Assembly: GCA_027704905.1 (NCBI GenBank)
Contig: CM051022.1
Coordinates: forward strand, 9,942,554-10,006,553
Source of the DNA: Muraenolepis orangiensis
Taxonomy: Eukaryota > Chordata > Actinopteri > Gadiformes > Muraenolepididae
Reading direction: 5' to 3'
DNA length: 64,000 nt
The first letter of the stretch is position 1; each line of letters starts with the position of its first letter. Positions 1 through 13,004 of this stretch are shown one piece after another. The position numbers and the translations under genes are program-made. The notes beneath the pieces are model-generated. The model saw only the letters and a program-made list of their open reading frames with translations. It did no database searches and was not told the origin of the DNA.

Positions 1-3000
1 AAGGAACACACATTGATGTATTCAGAAGCACATGAGCACTGGTTAGACCCAATCACGCAAGATGAAGAGCCACAGGTTGAGAGTGAGACAGAGGACCCAT
101 ACCTAGAGGCGTTGACCACAAACCAGACATCAGATGCACAGGAGTCATCAAAGTCAAGTGGCATAGAGGAAGGAACTAGTGTGAAAAGCGACATTAAACT
201 ATTGACCCCTGAACAGGAGTTGTGCGGAGAAATGAACAATGATAATATACAGCTAACCAACACATCAGAGCAAACGCCAGGAGAGGTTTTAAGTGACAAT
301 CCCTCATTAAAAAGTCTAGCAAGTGAAATGGGTATGAAGAAAGAAGAGGACAAAGATGGGGAAATCAAACCGGTTCAGACGGATGACCGCAAATCTGGTC
401 TCTCTGATGCAGAAGACCTGAAATGTGAAGAGGAGGCCCAGTCGTATATTAACAATGACAAAGTTTATACATGCGGGGGTGATGGCATCACACCACCCGA
501 TGACATTATCCAGGAGACACTTGAGGCAGTGACTGGCGTTTCGACAGGACTTGGACACCCACCTGAGATCTCAGACGTTGAGAAAGGGGATAGTGAGCAA
601 GGGATTGAAAATGAGCCAATGGAGGCCATCACAGAGGAGTGGCCACATACAGATGTGTTGAATGTGGATGAATTGAGTGTGGACGATACTAAATCAACAC
701 AAAGCCAATCGAATGCAAATCCATTAGAACAGGACATGTCAGAGCTCAGTGACACGTCACCAAAAGATCCGTTACAGGGAAAAGAGAGAAATGTGGAAGC
801 TTTTCAACATAAAACAACTAATGATGCCGATTCAACACAGAAGGGTGTACAAGTTGAACTTAGCCAAGACATTAAAGAAGCAGAAGGTGATTCAATGCCA
901 AACAATGAAAACGACTTTGAACCTGATCTGGAGAAGGAAGCCAAGGAACACACATTGATGTATTCAGATGGACATGAGCACTGGTTAGACCCGATCACGC
1001 AAGATAAAGAGACACCGATTCAGAGTGAGACAGAGGACCCAGGCCTAGAGGTGTTGACCACGGACCAGACATCCACTGCACAGGGGTCATCAACATCAAG
1101 TGGAGTAGAGGAAGGTGCTAGCATGAACAACACACAGGAGTGTTTAAAAGTGGAACTCAACCAAGACATCAAAGAAGATGAAGGTGAATCAATACCAAAC
1201 AATGACAACCGTTTTGAACCGGATCTGGTGAAGGAAGCCAAGCCATTGATTTATTCAGAAGCAAATGAGCATCGATTAGACCCGATTGCGCAAGATGAAG
1301 AACCACAGGTACATGGTGAGACAGAGGACCCATACCTAGAGGTGTTGACCACGGACCAGACATCCACTACACAGGGGTCATCAAAGTCAAGTGGAGTAGA
1401 AGAAGGGGCTAGCATGAATAACACACAGGAGGGTGTGAAAGTGGAACTCAGCCAAGACATTAAAGAAGAAGAAGGTGAATCAATGCCAAACAATGACAAC
1501 CGTTTTGAACCGGATCTGGTGAAGGAAGCCAAGCCAAAAGCACAAAAGCTGTGGTGGCCGCGGTGGCAGTGGTGGCAGAGGCAACGGTTAGACCCCATTC
1601 CAAAACATAAAGAGCCACAGGTTGAGAGTGAGACAGAGGACCCAGGCCTAGAGGTGTTGACCACAAACCAGACATCAGATTCACAAGAGTCATCAAAGAC
1701 AAGTGGCATAGAGGAAGGAACTAGCGTGAATAGCGACATGAAACTATTGACCCCTGAACAGGAGTTGTGCGGAGAAATGAACAATGATAATATACAGCTA
1801 ACCAACACATCAGAGCAAACGCCAGGAGAGGTTTTGAGCGACAATCCCTCAATAAAAAGTCTAGCAAGTGAAATGGGTATGAAGAAAGAAGAGGACAAAG
1901 ATGGAGAAATCAAACCGGTTCAGACGGATGACCGCAAATCTGGTCTATCGGATGCAGAAGACCTGACATGTGAAGAGGAGGCCCAGACGTATATTAACAA
2001 TGACAAAGTTGATACATGCGGTGGTGATGGCATCAAACCACCCGATGACATAATCCAGGAGACACTTGAGGCAGTGACTGGCGTTTCGACGGGCCTTGGA
2101 CACCCACCTGAGATCTCAGACGTTGAGAAAGGGCACCGGTTAGACCCGATTGCGCAAGATGAAGAACAAAAGGTACATGGTGAGACAGAGGACCGAGGCC
2201 TAGAGGTATTGACCATGGAACAGACATCTGATGCACAGGGCTCATCAAAGTCAAGTGGAGAAGAGGAAGGGGCGAGCATGAATAACACACAGGAGGGTGT
2301 AAAAGTGGAACTCAGCCAAGACATTAAAGAAGATGAAGGTGAATCAATACCAAACAATGACAACAGTTTTGAACAGGATCTGGGGAAGGAAGCCAAGCCA
2401 TTGATTTATTCAGAAGCAAATGAGCACCGGTTAGACACGATTGCGCAAGATGAAGAACCACAGGTACATGGTGAGACAGAGGACCCAGGCCTAGAGGTGT
2501 TGACCACGGACAAGACATCCACTACACAGGGGCCACCAAAGTCAAGTGGAGTAGAGGAAGGGGCTAGCATGGATAAAACACAGGAGGATGAGAATGTGGA
2601 ACTCAGCCAAGACATTAAAGAAGAAGAAGGTGATTCAATGCCAAACAATGAAAACAACTTTGAACCTAATCTGGAGAAGGAAGCCAAGGAACAGACATTG
2701 ATGTATTCAGAAGCACATGAGCACTGGTTAGACCCGATCGCGCAAGATGAAGAGCCACAGGTTGAGAGTGAGACAGAGGACCCAGGCCTAGAAGTGTTGA
2801 CCACGGACCAGAAATCCGATGCACAGGAGTCATCAAAGTCCAGTGGAGTAGAGGAAGGAACTAGTGTGAATAGCGACATGAAACTATTGACCCCTGAACA
2901 GGAGTTGTGCGGAAAAATGAACAATGATAACATACAGCTAACCAACACATCAGAGCAAACGCCAGGAGAGGTTTTGAGCGACAATCCCTCATTAGAAAGT

Positions 3001-6000
3001 CTAGCAAGTGAAATGGGTATGAAGAAAGAAGAGGACAAAGATGGGGAAATCAAACCGGTTCAGACGCATGACAGCAAATCTGGGCTCTCGGATGCAGAAG
3101 ACCTGAAATGTGAAGAGGAGGCCCAGTCGTATATTAACAATGACAAAGTTGATACATGCGGGGGTGATGGCATCACACCACCCGATGACATTATCCAGGA
3201 GACACTTGAGGCAGTGACTGGCGTTTCGACGGGCCTTGGACACCCACCTGAGATCTCAGACGTTGAGAAAGGGGATAGTGAGCAAGGGATTGAAAATGAA
3301 CAAATGGAGGCCATCACAGAGGAGTGGCCACATACAGATGTGTTAAATGTGGATGAATTGAGTGTGGACGATACTAAATCAACACAAAGCCAATCTAATG
3401 CAAATTCCTTAGAACAGGACATGTCAGAGCTCAGTGACACGTCACCAAAAGATCCGTTACAGGGAAAAGAGAAAAATGTGGAAGGTTTGCAACATAAAAC
3501 AACTAATGATGCCGATTCAACACAGAAGGGTGTACAAGTTGAACTTAGCCAAAACATTAAAGAAGAAGAAGGTGATTCAATGCACAACAATGAAAATGAC
3601 TTTGAACCTGATCTGGAGAAGGAAACCAAGGAACACACATTGTTGTATTCAGACGCATATGAGCACTGGTTAGACCCGATCACGCAAGATAAAGAGACAC
3701 CGATTAAGAGTGAGACAGAGGACCCAGGCCTAGAGGTGTTGACCCAGGACCAGACATCCGATGCACAGGGCTCATCAAAGTTAAGTGGAGTAGAGGAAGG
3801 GGCTAGCATGGATAAAACACAGGAGGGTGTGAAAGTGGAACTCAGCCAAGAAATTAAAGAAGAAGAAGGTGATTCAATGCCAAACAATGAAAACAACTTT
3901 GAACCTAATCTGGAGAAGGAAGCCAAGGAACACACATTGATGTATTCAGAAGCACATGAGCACTGGTTAGACCCGATCGTGCAAGATGAAGAGCCACAGG
4001 TTGAGAGTGAGACAGAGGACCCAGGCCTAGAGGTGTTGACCACGGACCAGAAATCCGATGCACAGGGCTCATCAAAGTCAAGTGGAGTAGAGGAAGGGGC
4101 TAGCATGGATAAAACACAGGAGGATGTAAAAGTGGAACTCAGCCAAGAAATTAAAGAAGGTGAATCATTACCAAACAATGACAACAGTATTGAACAGGAT
4201 CTGGGGAAGGAAGTCGAGCCATTGATTTATTCAGAAGCACATGAATACCTGTTAGAGTTGATTGCGCAAGATGAACAGCCAAAGGTTCAGAGTGAGACAG
4301 AGGACCCATACCTAGAGGTGTTGACCACAAACCAGACATCAGATGCACAGGAGTCATCAAAGTCAAGTAGCATAGAGGAAGGAACTAGTGTGAATAGCGA
4401 CATGAAACTATTGACCCCTGAACAGGAGTTGTGCGGAGAAATGAACAATGATAACATACAGCTAACCAACACATCAGAGCAAACGCCAGGAGAGGTTTTG
4501 AGCGACAATCCCTCATTAGAAAGTCTAGCAAGTGAAATGGGTATGAAGAAAGAAGAGGACAAAGATGGGGAAATCAAACCGGTTCAGACGGATGACAGCA
4601 AATCTGGTCTCTCTGATGCAGAAGACCTGAAATGTGAAGAGGAGGCCCAGTCGTATATTAACAACAAGAAAGTTCATACATGCGGGGGTGATGGCATCAC
4701 ACCACCTGATGACATAATCCAGGAGACACTTGAGGCAGTGACTGGCGTTTCGACGGGCCTTGGACACCCACCTGAGATCTCAGACGTTGAGAAAGGGGAT
4801 AGTGAGCATGGGATTGAAAATGAACAAATGGAGGCCATCACAGAGGAGTGGCCACATACAGATGTGTTTAATGTGGATGAATTGAGTGTGGACGATACTA
4901 AATCAACACAAAGCCAAACTAATGCAAATCCATTAGAACAGGACATGTCAGTGCTCAGTGACACGTCACCAAAAGATCCGTTACAGGGAAAAGAGAGAAA
5001 TGTGGAAGGTTTGCAACATAAAACAACTAATGATGCCGATTCAACACAGGAGGGTGTACAAGTGGAACTTAGCCAAGACATTAAAGAAGCAGAAGGTGAT
5101 TCAATGCCAAACAATGAAAACGACTTTGAACCTGATCTGGAGAAGGAAGCCAAGGAACACACATTGATGTATTCAGATGGACATGAGCACTGGTTAGACC
5201 CGATCACGCAAGATAAAGAGACACCGATTCAGAGTGAGACAGAGGACCCAGGCCTAGAGGTGTTGACCACGGACCAGACATCCGATGCACAGGGCTCATC
5301 AAAGTCAAGTGGAGTAGAGGAAGGGGCTAGCATGAACAACACACAGGAGTGTTTAAAAGTGGAACTCAACCAAGACATCAAAGAAGATGAAGGTGAATCA
5401 ATACCAAACAATGACAACCGTTTTGAACCGGATCTGGTGAAGGAAGCCAAGCCATTGATTTATTCAGAAGCAAATGAGCATCGGTTAGACCCGATTGCGC
5501 AAGATGAAGAACCACAGGTACATGGTGAGACAGAGGACCCAGGCCTAGAGGTATTGACCACGGAACAGACATCCGATGCACAGGGGTCATCAAAGTCAAG
5601 TGGAGTAGAAGAAGGGGCTAGCATGGATAACACACAAGAGGGTGTAAAAGTGGAACTCAGCCAAGACATTAAAGAAGAAGAAGGTGAATCAATGCCAAAC
5701 AATGACAACCGTTTTGAACCGGATCTGGTGAAGGAAGCCAAGCCAAAAGCACAAAAGCTGTGGTGGCCGCGGTGGCAGTGGTGGCAGAGGCAACGGTTAG
5801 ACCCCATTCCAAAACATAAAGAGCAGCAGGTTGAGAGTGAGACAGAGGACCCAAGCCTAGAGGTGTTGACCACGGACCAGACATCCACTGAACAGGGGTC
5901 ATCCAAGTCAAGTGGAGTAGAGGAAGGGGCTAGCATGAATAACACACAGGAGTGTTTAAAAGTGGAACTCAACCAAGACATCAAAGAAGATGAAGGTGAA

Positions 6001-9000
6001 TCAATACCAAACAATGACAACAGTTTTGAACAGGATCTGGGGAAGGAAGCTAAGCCATTGATTTATTCAGAAGCACATGAGCACCGGTTAGACCCGATTG
6101 CGCAAGATGAAGAACCAAAGGTACATGGTGAGACAGAGGACCCATACCTAGAGGTGTTGACCACAAACCAGACATCAGATTCACAGGAGTCATCAAAGTC
6201 AAGTGGCATAGAGGAAGGAACTAGCGTGAATAGCGACCTGAAACTATTGACCCCTGAACAGGAGTTGTGCAGAGAAATGAACAATGATAACATACAGCTA
6301 ACCAACACATCAGAGCAAACGCCAGGAGAGGTTTTGAGTGACAATCCCTCATTAGAAAGTCTAGCAAGTGAAATGGGTATGAAGAAAGAAGAGGACAAAG
6401 ATGGGGAAATCAAACCGGTTCAGACGGATGACCGCAAATCTGGTCTATCGGATGCAGAAGACCTGACATGTGAAGAGGAGGCCCAGACGTATATTAACAA
6501 CGAGAAAGTTGATACATGCGGTGGTGATGGCATCACACCACCCGATGACATAATCCAGGAGACACTTGAGGCAGTGACTGGCGTTTCGACAGGACTTGGA
6601 CACCCAGCTGAGATCTCAGACGTTGAGAAAGGGGATAGTGAGCAAGGGATTGAAAATGAGCAAATGGAGGCCATCCCAGAGGAGTGGCCACATACAGATG
6701 TGTTTAATGTGGATGAATTGAGTGTGGACGATACTAAATCAACACAAAGCCAAACTAATGCAAATCCATTAGAACAGGACATGTCAGTGCTCAGTGACAC
6801 GTCACCAAAAGATCCGTTACAGGGAAAAGAGAGAAATGTGGAAGGTTTGCAACATAAAACAACTAATGATGCCGATTCAACACAGGAGGGTGTACAAGTT
6901 GAACTTAGCCAAGACATTAAAGAAGAAGAAGGTGATTCAATGCCAAACAATGAAAACGACTTTGAACCTGATCTGGAGAAGGAAGCCAAGGAACACACAT
7001 TGATGTATTCAGATGGACATGAGCACTGGTTAGACCCGATCACGCAAGATAAAGAGACACCGATTCAGAGTGAGACAGAGGACCCAGGCCTAGAGGTGTT
7101 GACCACGGACCAGACATCCACTGCACAGGGGTCATCAACATCAAGTGGAGTAGAGGAAGGTGCTAGCATGAACAACACACAGGAGTGTTTAAAAGTGGAA
7201 CTCAACCAAGACATCAAAGAAGATGAAGGTGAATCAATACCAAACAATGACAACCGTTTTGAACCGGATCTGGTGAAGGAAGCCAAGCCATTGATTTATT
7301 CAGAAGCAAATGAGCATCGGTTAGACCCGATTGCGCAAGATGAAGAACCACAGGTACATGGTGAGACAGAGGACCCAGGCCTAGAGGTATTGACCATGGA
7401 ACAGACATCCGATGCACAGGGGTCATTAAAGTCAAGTGGAGTAGAAGAAGGGGCTAGCTTGAATAACACACAAGAGGGTGTAAAAGTGGAACTAAGCCAA
7501 GACATTAAAGAAGAAGAAGGTGAATCAATGGCAAACAATGACAACCGTTTTGAACCGGATCTGGTGAAGGAAGCCAAGCCAAAAGCACAAAAGCTGTGGT
7601 GGCCGCGGTGGCAGTGGTGGCAGAGGCAACGGTTAGACCCCATTCCAAAACATAAAGAGCAGCAGGTTGAGAGTGAGACAGAGGACCCAAGCCTAGAGGT
7701 GTTGACCACGGACCAGACATCAGATGCACAGGAGTCATCAAAGTCAAGTGGCATAGAGGAAGGAACTAGCGTGAATAGCGACATGAAACTATTGACCCCT
7801 GAACAGGAGCTGTGCGGAGAAATGAACAATGATAACATACAGCTAACCAACTCATCAGAGCAAATGCCAGGAGAGGTTTTGAGCGACAATCCCTCATTAG
7901 AAAGTCTAGCAAGTGAAATGGGTATGAAGAAAGAAGAGGACAAAGATGGGGAAATCAAACCGGTTCAGACGGATGACCGCAAACCTGGTCTCTCGGATGA
8001 AGAAGACCTGAAATGTGAAGAGGAGAACCAGTCAAATATTAACAATGACAAAGTTGATACATGCGGGGGTGATGGCATCACACCACCCGATGATACTATC
8101 CAGGAGACACTTGAGGCAGTGACTGGCGTTTCGACGGGCCTTGGACACCCACCTGAGATCTCAGACTTTGAGAAAGGGGATAGTGAGCAAGGGATTGAAA
8201 ATGAGCAAATGGAGGCCATCCCAGAGGAGTGGCCACATACAGATCTGTTTAATGTGGATGAATTGAGTGTGGACGATACTAAATCAACTAAAAGCCAAAC
8301 TAATGCAAATCCATTAGAACAGGACATGTCAGTGCTCAGTGACACGTCACCAAAAGATCCGTTACAGGGAAAAGAGAGAAATGTGGAAGGTTTGCAACAT
8401 AAAACAACGAATGATGCCGATTCAACACAGAAGGGTGTACAAGTTGAACTTAGCCGAGACATTAAAGAAGAAGAAGGTGAATCAATGCCAAACAATGAAA
8501 ACGACTTTGAACCTGATCTGGAGAAGGAAGCCAAGGAACACACATTGATGTATTCAGATGGACATGAGCACTGGTTAGACCCGATCACGCAAGATAAAGA
8601 GACACCGATTCAGAGTGAGACAGAGGACCCAGGCCTAGAGGTGTTGACCACGGACCAGACATCCGATGCACAGGGGTCATCAACATCAAGTGGAGTAGAG
8701 GAAGGTGCTAGCATGGATAAAACACAGGAGTGTTTAAAAGTGGAACTCAACCAAGACATCAAAGAAGATGAAGGTGAATCAATACCAAACAATGACAACC
8801 GTTTTGAACCGGATCTGGTGAAGGAAGCCAAGCCATTGATTTATTCAGAAGCAAATGAGCACCGGTTAGACCCGATTGCGCAAGATGAAGAACCACAGGT
8901 ACATGGTGAGACAGAGGACCCAGGCCTAGAGGTATTGACCACGGACCAGACATCCACTACACAGGGGTCATCAAAGTCAAGTGGAGTAGAAGAAGGGGCT

Positions 9001-12000
9001 AGCATGAATAACACACAGGAGGGTGTACAAGTGGAACTCAGCCAAGACATTAAAGAAGAAGAAGGTGAATCAATGCCAAACAATGACAACCGTTTTGAAC
9101 CGGATCTGGTGAAGGAAGCCAAGCCAAAAGCACAAAAGCTGTGGTGGCCGCGGTGGCAGTGGTGGCAGAGGCAACGGTTAGACCCCATTCCAAAACATAA
9201 AGAGCCACAGGTTGAGAGTGAGACACAGGACCCAGGCCTAGAGGTGTTGACCACGGACCAGACATCAGATGCACAGGAGTCATCAAAGACAAGTGGCATA
9301 GAGGAAGGAACTAGTGTGAATAGCGACATGAAACTATTGACCCCTGAACAGGAGTTGTGCGGAGAAATGAACAATGATAACATACAGCTAACCAACACAT
9401 CAGAGCAAACACAAGGAGAGGTTTTGAGTGACAATCCCTCATTAGAAAGTCTAGCAAGTGAAATGGGTATGAAGAAAGAAGAGGACAAAGATGGGGAAAT
9501 CAATCCGGTTCAGACGGATGACCGCAAACCTGGTCTCTCGGATGAAGAAGACCTGAAATGTGAAGAGGAGAACCAGTCAAATATTAACAACGAGAAAGTT
9601 GATACATGCGGGGGTGATGGCATCACACCACCCGATGACATTATCCAGGAGACACTTGAGGCAGTGACTGGCGTTTCGACGGGCCTTGGACACCCACCTG
9701 AGATCTCAGACGTTGAGAAAGGGGATAGTGAGCAAGGGATTGAAAATGAGCCAATGGAGGACATCCCAGAGGAGTGGCCACATACAGATGTGTTGAATGT
9801 GGATGAATTGAGTGTGGACGATACTAAATCAACACAAAGCCAATCTAATGCAAATCCATTAGAACAGGACATGTCAGAGCTCAGTGACAAGTCACCAAAA
9901 GATCCGTTACAGGGAAAAGAGAGAAATGTGGAAGGTTTGCAACATAAAACAACTAATGATGCTGATTCAACACAGGAGGGTGTACAAGTTGAACTTAGCC
10001 AAGACATTAAAGAAGAAGAAGGTGATTCAATGCCAAACAATGAAAACAACTTTGAACCTGATCTGGAGAAGGAAGCCAAGGAACACACATTGATGTATTC
10101 AGAAGCACATGAGCACTGGTTAGACACTATCGCGCAAGATGAAGAGCCACAAGTTGAGAGTGAGACAGAGGACCCAGGCCTAGAGGTGTTGACCACGGAC
10201 CAGACATCCGATGCACAGGGCTCATCAAAGTCAAGTGGAGTAGAGGAAGGGGCTAGCATGGATAAAACACAGGAGGGTGTGAAAGTGGAACTCAGCCAAG
10301 AAATTAAAGAAGAAGGTGAATCATTACCAAACGATGACAACAGTATTGAACAGGATCTGGGAAAGGAAGTCGAGCCATTGATTTATTCAGAAGCACATGA
10401 ATACCTGTTAGAGCTGATTGCGCAAGATGAAGAGCCACAGGTTCAGAGTGAGACAGAGGACCCATACCTAGAGGCGTTGACCACAAACCAGACACCAGAT
10501 TTACAGGAGTCATCAAAGTCAAGTGGCATAGAGGAAGGAACTAGTGTGAATAGCGACATGAAACTATTAACCCCTGAACAGGAGTTGTGCGGAGAAATGA
10601 ACAATGATAATATACAGCTAACCAACACATCAGAACAAATACCAGGAGAGGTTTTGAGCGAAATACCCTCATTAAAAAGTCTACCAAGTGAAATGGGTAT
10701 GAAGAAAGAAGAGGACAAAGATGGAGAAATCAAACCGGTTCAGACGGATGACCGCAAATCTGGTCTCTCAGATGCAAAAGACCTGAAATGTGAAGAGGAG
10801 GCCCAGTCAAATATTAACAACAAGAAAGTTCATACATGCGGGGGTGACGGCATGACACCACCCGATGACATAATCCAGGAGACACTTGAGGCAGTGACTG
10901 GCGTTTCGACAGGACTTGGACACCCACCTGAGATCTCAGACGTTGAGAAAGGGGATAGTGAGCAAGGGATTGAAAATGAGCCAATGGAGGCCGTCACAGA
11001 GGAGTGGCCACATACAGATGTGTTTAATGTGGATGAATTGAGTGTGGACGATACTAATTCAACACAAAGCCAAACTAATGCAAATCCATTAGAACAGGAC
11101 ATGTCAGAGCTCAGTGACACGTCACCAAAAGATCCGTTACAGGGAAAAGAGAGAAATGTGGAAGGTTTGCAACATAAAACAACTAATGATGCCGATTCAA
11201 CACAGGAGGGTGTACAAGTTGAACTTAGCCAAGAAATTAAAGAAGAAGAAGGTGAATCAATGCCAAACAATGAAAACAACTTTGAACCTGATCTGGAGAA
11301 GGAAGCCAAGACAGAAGCACAAAAGCTGTGGTGGCAGTGGTGGCAGAGGCAACGGTTAGACCCCATTCCAAAACATAAAGAGCCACAGGTTGAGAGTGAG
11401 ACAGAGGACCCAAGCCTAGAGGTGTTGACCACGGACCAGACATCCGATGCACAGGAGTCATCAACATCAAGTGGAGTAGAGGAAGGTGCTAGCATGAATA
11501 ACACACAGGAGTGTTTAAAAGTAGAACTCAACCAAGACATCAAAGAAGATGAAGGTGAATCAATACCAAACAATGACAACAGTTTTGAACAGGATCTGGG
11601 GAAGGAAGCCAAGCCATTGATTTATTCAGAAGCAAATGAGCATCGGTTAGACCCGATTGCGCAAGATGAAGAACCACAGGTACATGGTGAGACAGAGGAC
11701 CCAGGCCTAGAGGTATTTACAACGGACCAGACATCCACTACACAGGGGTCATTAAAGTCAAGTGGAGTAGAAGAAGGGGCTAGCATGAATAACACACAGG
11801 AGGGTGAACAAGTGGAACTCAGCCAAGACATTAAAGAAGAAGAAGAAGGTGATTCAATGCCAAACAATGAAAACAACTTTGAACCTAATCTGGAGAAGGA
11901 AGCCAAGGAACAGACATTGATGTATTCAGAAGCACATGAGCACTGGTTAGACCCGATCGCGCAAGATGAAGAGCCACAGGTTGAGAGTGAGACAGAGGAC

Positions 12001-12004
12001 CCAG
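1..12004 (+). CDS. Giant acidic tandem-repeat protein, 5'-side segment of one huge exon (partial)
   Basis: Frame 1 is open from base 1 to the assembly gap, about 4,001 codons. The reading is already repeat sequence at base 1 (K-E-H-T-L-M-Y-S-E-A), so the first ATG near base 16 is not a credible initiator and the exon starts upstream of the window. The protein is rich in Glu, Asp, Ser, Thr, Asn and Gln, has few hydrophobic residues, and shows no signal peptide or membrane segment. It consists of 97-residue A modules (YSEAHEHWLDPI, ETEDPGLEVLTT, SSKSSGVEEG, VELSQEIKEEEG, NNDN) and 314-residue B modules (adding LLTPEQELCGEMNN, SEMGMKKEEDKDGEI, KCEEEAQ, DTCGGDG, TEEWPHTD, SPKDPLQGKE). Eight B cores begin near 201, 1740, 2880, 4405, 6240, 7785, 9330 and 10560. 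Five Trp/Arg-rich segments interrupt the acidic pattern. I do not recognise the family. It lacks the AHNAK-type repeat. Coding status is strongly supported by frame conservation; function is unknown. Confidence 0.88.
1725..2135 (+). repeat. Truncated, chimeric B module
   Basis: This B core runs normally to ISDVEKG and then joins directly, near 2,133, to HRLDPIAQDEE of an A module. It lacks the last roughly 100 residues of the usual B block (SEQGIENE through QHKTTND). The frame is kept. It is the only truncated B copy I noticed. Confidence 0.8.
5460..8630 (+). repeat. Mosaic block, collinear with 25.6-28.4 kb
   Basis: Landmarks at 5460, 5669, 6063, 6420, 6794 and 7065 recur at 25589, 25798, 26192, 26549, 26923 and 27194, a constant offset of 20,129. 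From 7505 to 8610 the offset drops to 19,838, that is by 291 bp or exactly one A module. The block contains Trp-bearing units and variant B modules with DLKLLTPEQELCREMNN. The offset is not a multiple of three only because it crosses the gap of arbitrary length. Confidence 0.85.
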
Positions 12005-13004
12005 NNNNNNNNNNNNNNNNNNNNNNNNNNNNNNNNNNNNNNNNNNNNNNNNNNNNNNNNNNNNNNNNNNNNNNNNNNNNNNNNNNNNNNNNNNNNNNNN
12101 NNNNNNNNNNNNNNNNNNNNNNNNNNNNNNNNNNNNNNNNNNNNNNNNNNNNNNNNNNNNNNNNNNNNNNNNNNNNNNNNNNNNNNNNNNNNNNNNNNNN
12201 NNNNNNNNNNNNNNNNNNNNNNNNNNNNNNNNNNNNNNNNNNNNNNNNNNNNNNNNNNNNNNNNNNNNNNNNNNNNNNNNNNNNNNNNNNNNNNNNNNNN
12301 NNNNNNNNNNNNNNNNNNNNNNNNNNNNNNNNNNNNNNNNNNNNNNNNNNNNNNNNNNNNNNNNNNNNNNNNNNNNNNNNNNNNNNNNNNNNNNNNNNNN
12401 NNNNNNNNNNNNNNNNNNNNNNNNNNNNNNNNNNNNNNNNNNNNNNNNNNNNNNNNNNNNNNNNNNNNNNNNNNNNNNNNNNNNNNNNNNNNNNNNNNNN
12501 NNNNNNNNNNNNNNNNNNNNNNNNNNNNNNNNNNNNNNNNNNNNNNNNNNNNNNNNNNNNNNNNNNNNNNNNNNNNNNNNNNNNNNNNNNNNNNNNNNNN
12601 NNNNNNNNNNNNNNNNNNNNNNNNNNNNNNNNNNNNNNNNNNNNNNNNNNNNNNNNNNNNNNNNNNNNNNNNNNNNNNNNNNNNNNNNNNNNNNNNNNNN
12701 NNNNNNNNNNNNNNNNNNNNNNNNNNNNNNNNNNNNNNNNNNNNNNNNNNNNNNNNNNNNNNNNNNNNNNNNNNNNNNNNNNNNNNNNNNNNNNNNNNNN
12801 NNNNNNNNNNNNNNNNNNNNNNNNNNNNNNNNNNNNNNNNNNNNNNNNNNNNNNNNNNNNNNNNNNNNNNNNNNNNNNNNNNNNNNNNNNNNNNNNNNNN
12901 NNNNNNNNNNNNNNNNNNNNNNNNNNNNNNNNNNNNNNNNNNNNNNNNNNNNNNNNNNNNNNNNNNNNNNNNNNNNNNNNNNNNNNNNNNNNNNNNNNNN
13001 NNNN
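12005..13004. other. Assembly gap (1,000 N) inside the repeat exon
   Basis: A run of exactly 1,000 N, so the true length is unknown. The 22 bases before the gap (11,983-12,004) are identical to the 22 bases after it (13,005-13,026), and both are in the same module phase. The missing piece is therefore either nothing or a whole number of modules. Confidence 0.99.

Larger units (their letters stand above)
1537..11355 (+). repeat. Trp/Arg-rich insert modules, first cluster (5 copies)
   Basis: The 17-residue cationic segment KAQKLWWPRWQWWQRQR lies at 1537-1587, 5746-5796, 7582-7632 and 9127-9177. A shortened copy lacking P-R-W is at 11311-11355. Each is followed by LDPIPKHKE in place of the usual HEHWLDPIAQDEE. 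The DNA is a GC-rich imperfect triplet run of TGG, CGG and CAG codons, unlike the A-rich surroundings. Function is unknown; the composition resembles Trp-rich cationic peptides, but that is only a resemblance. Confidence 0.9.
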
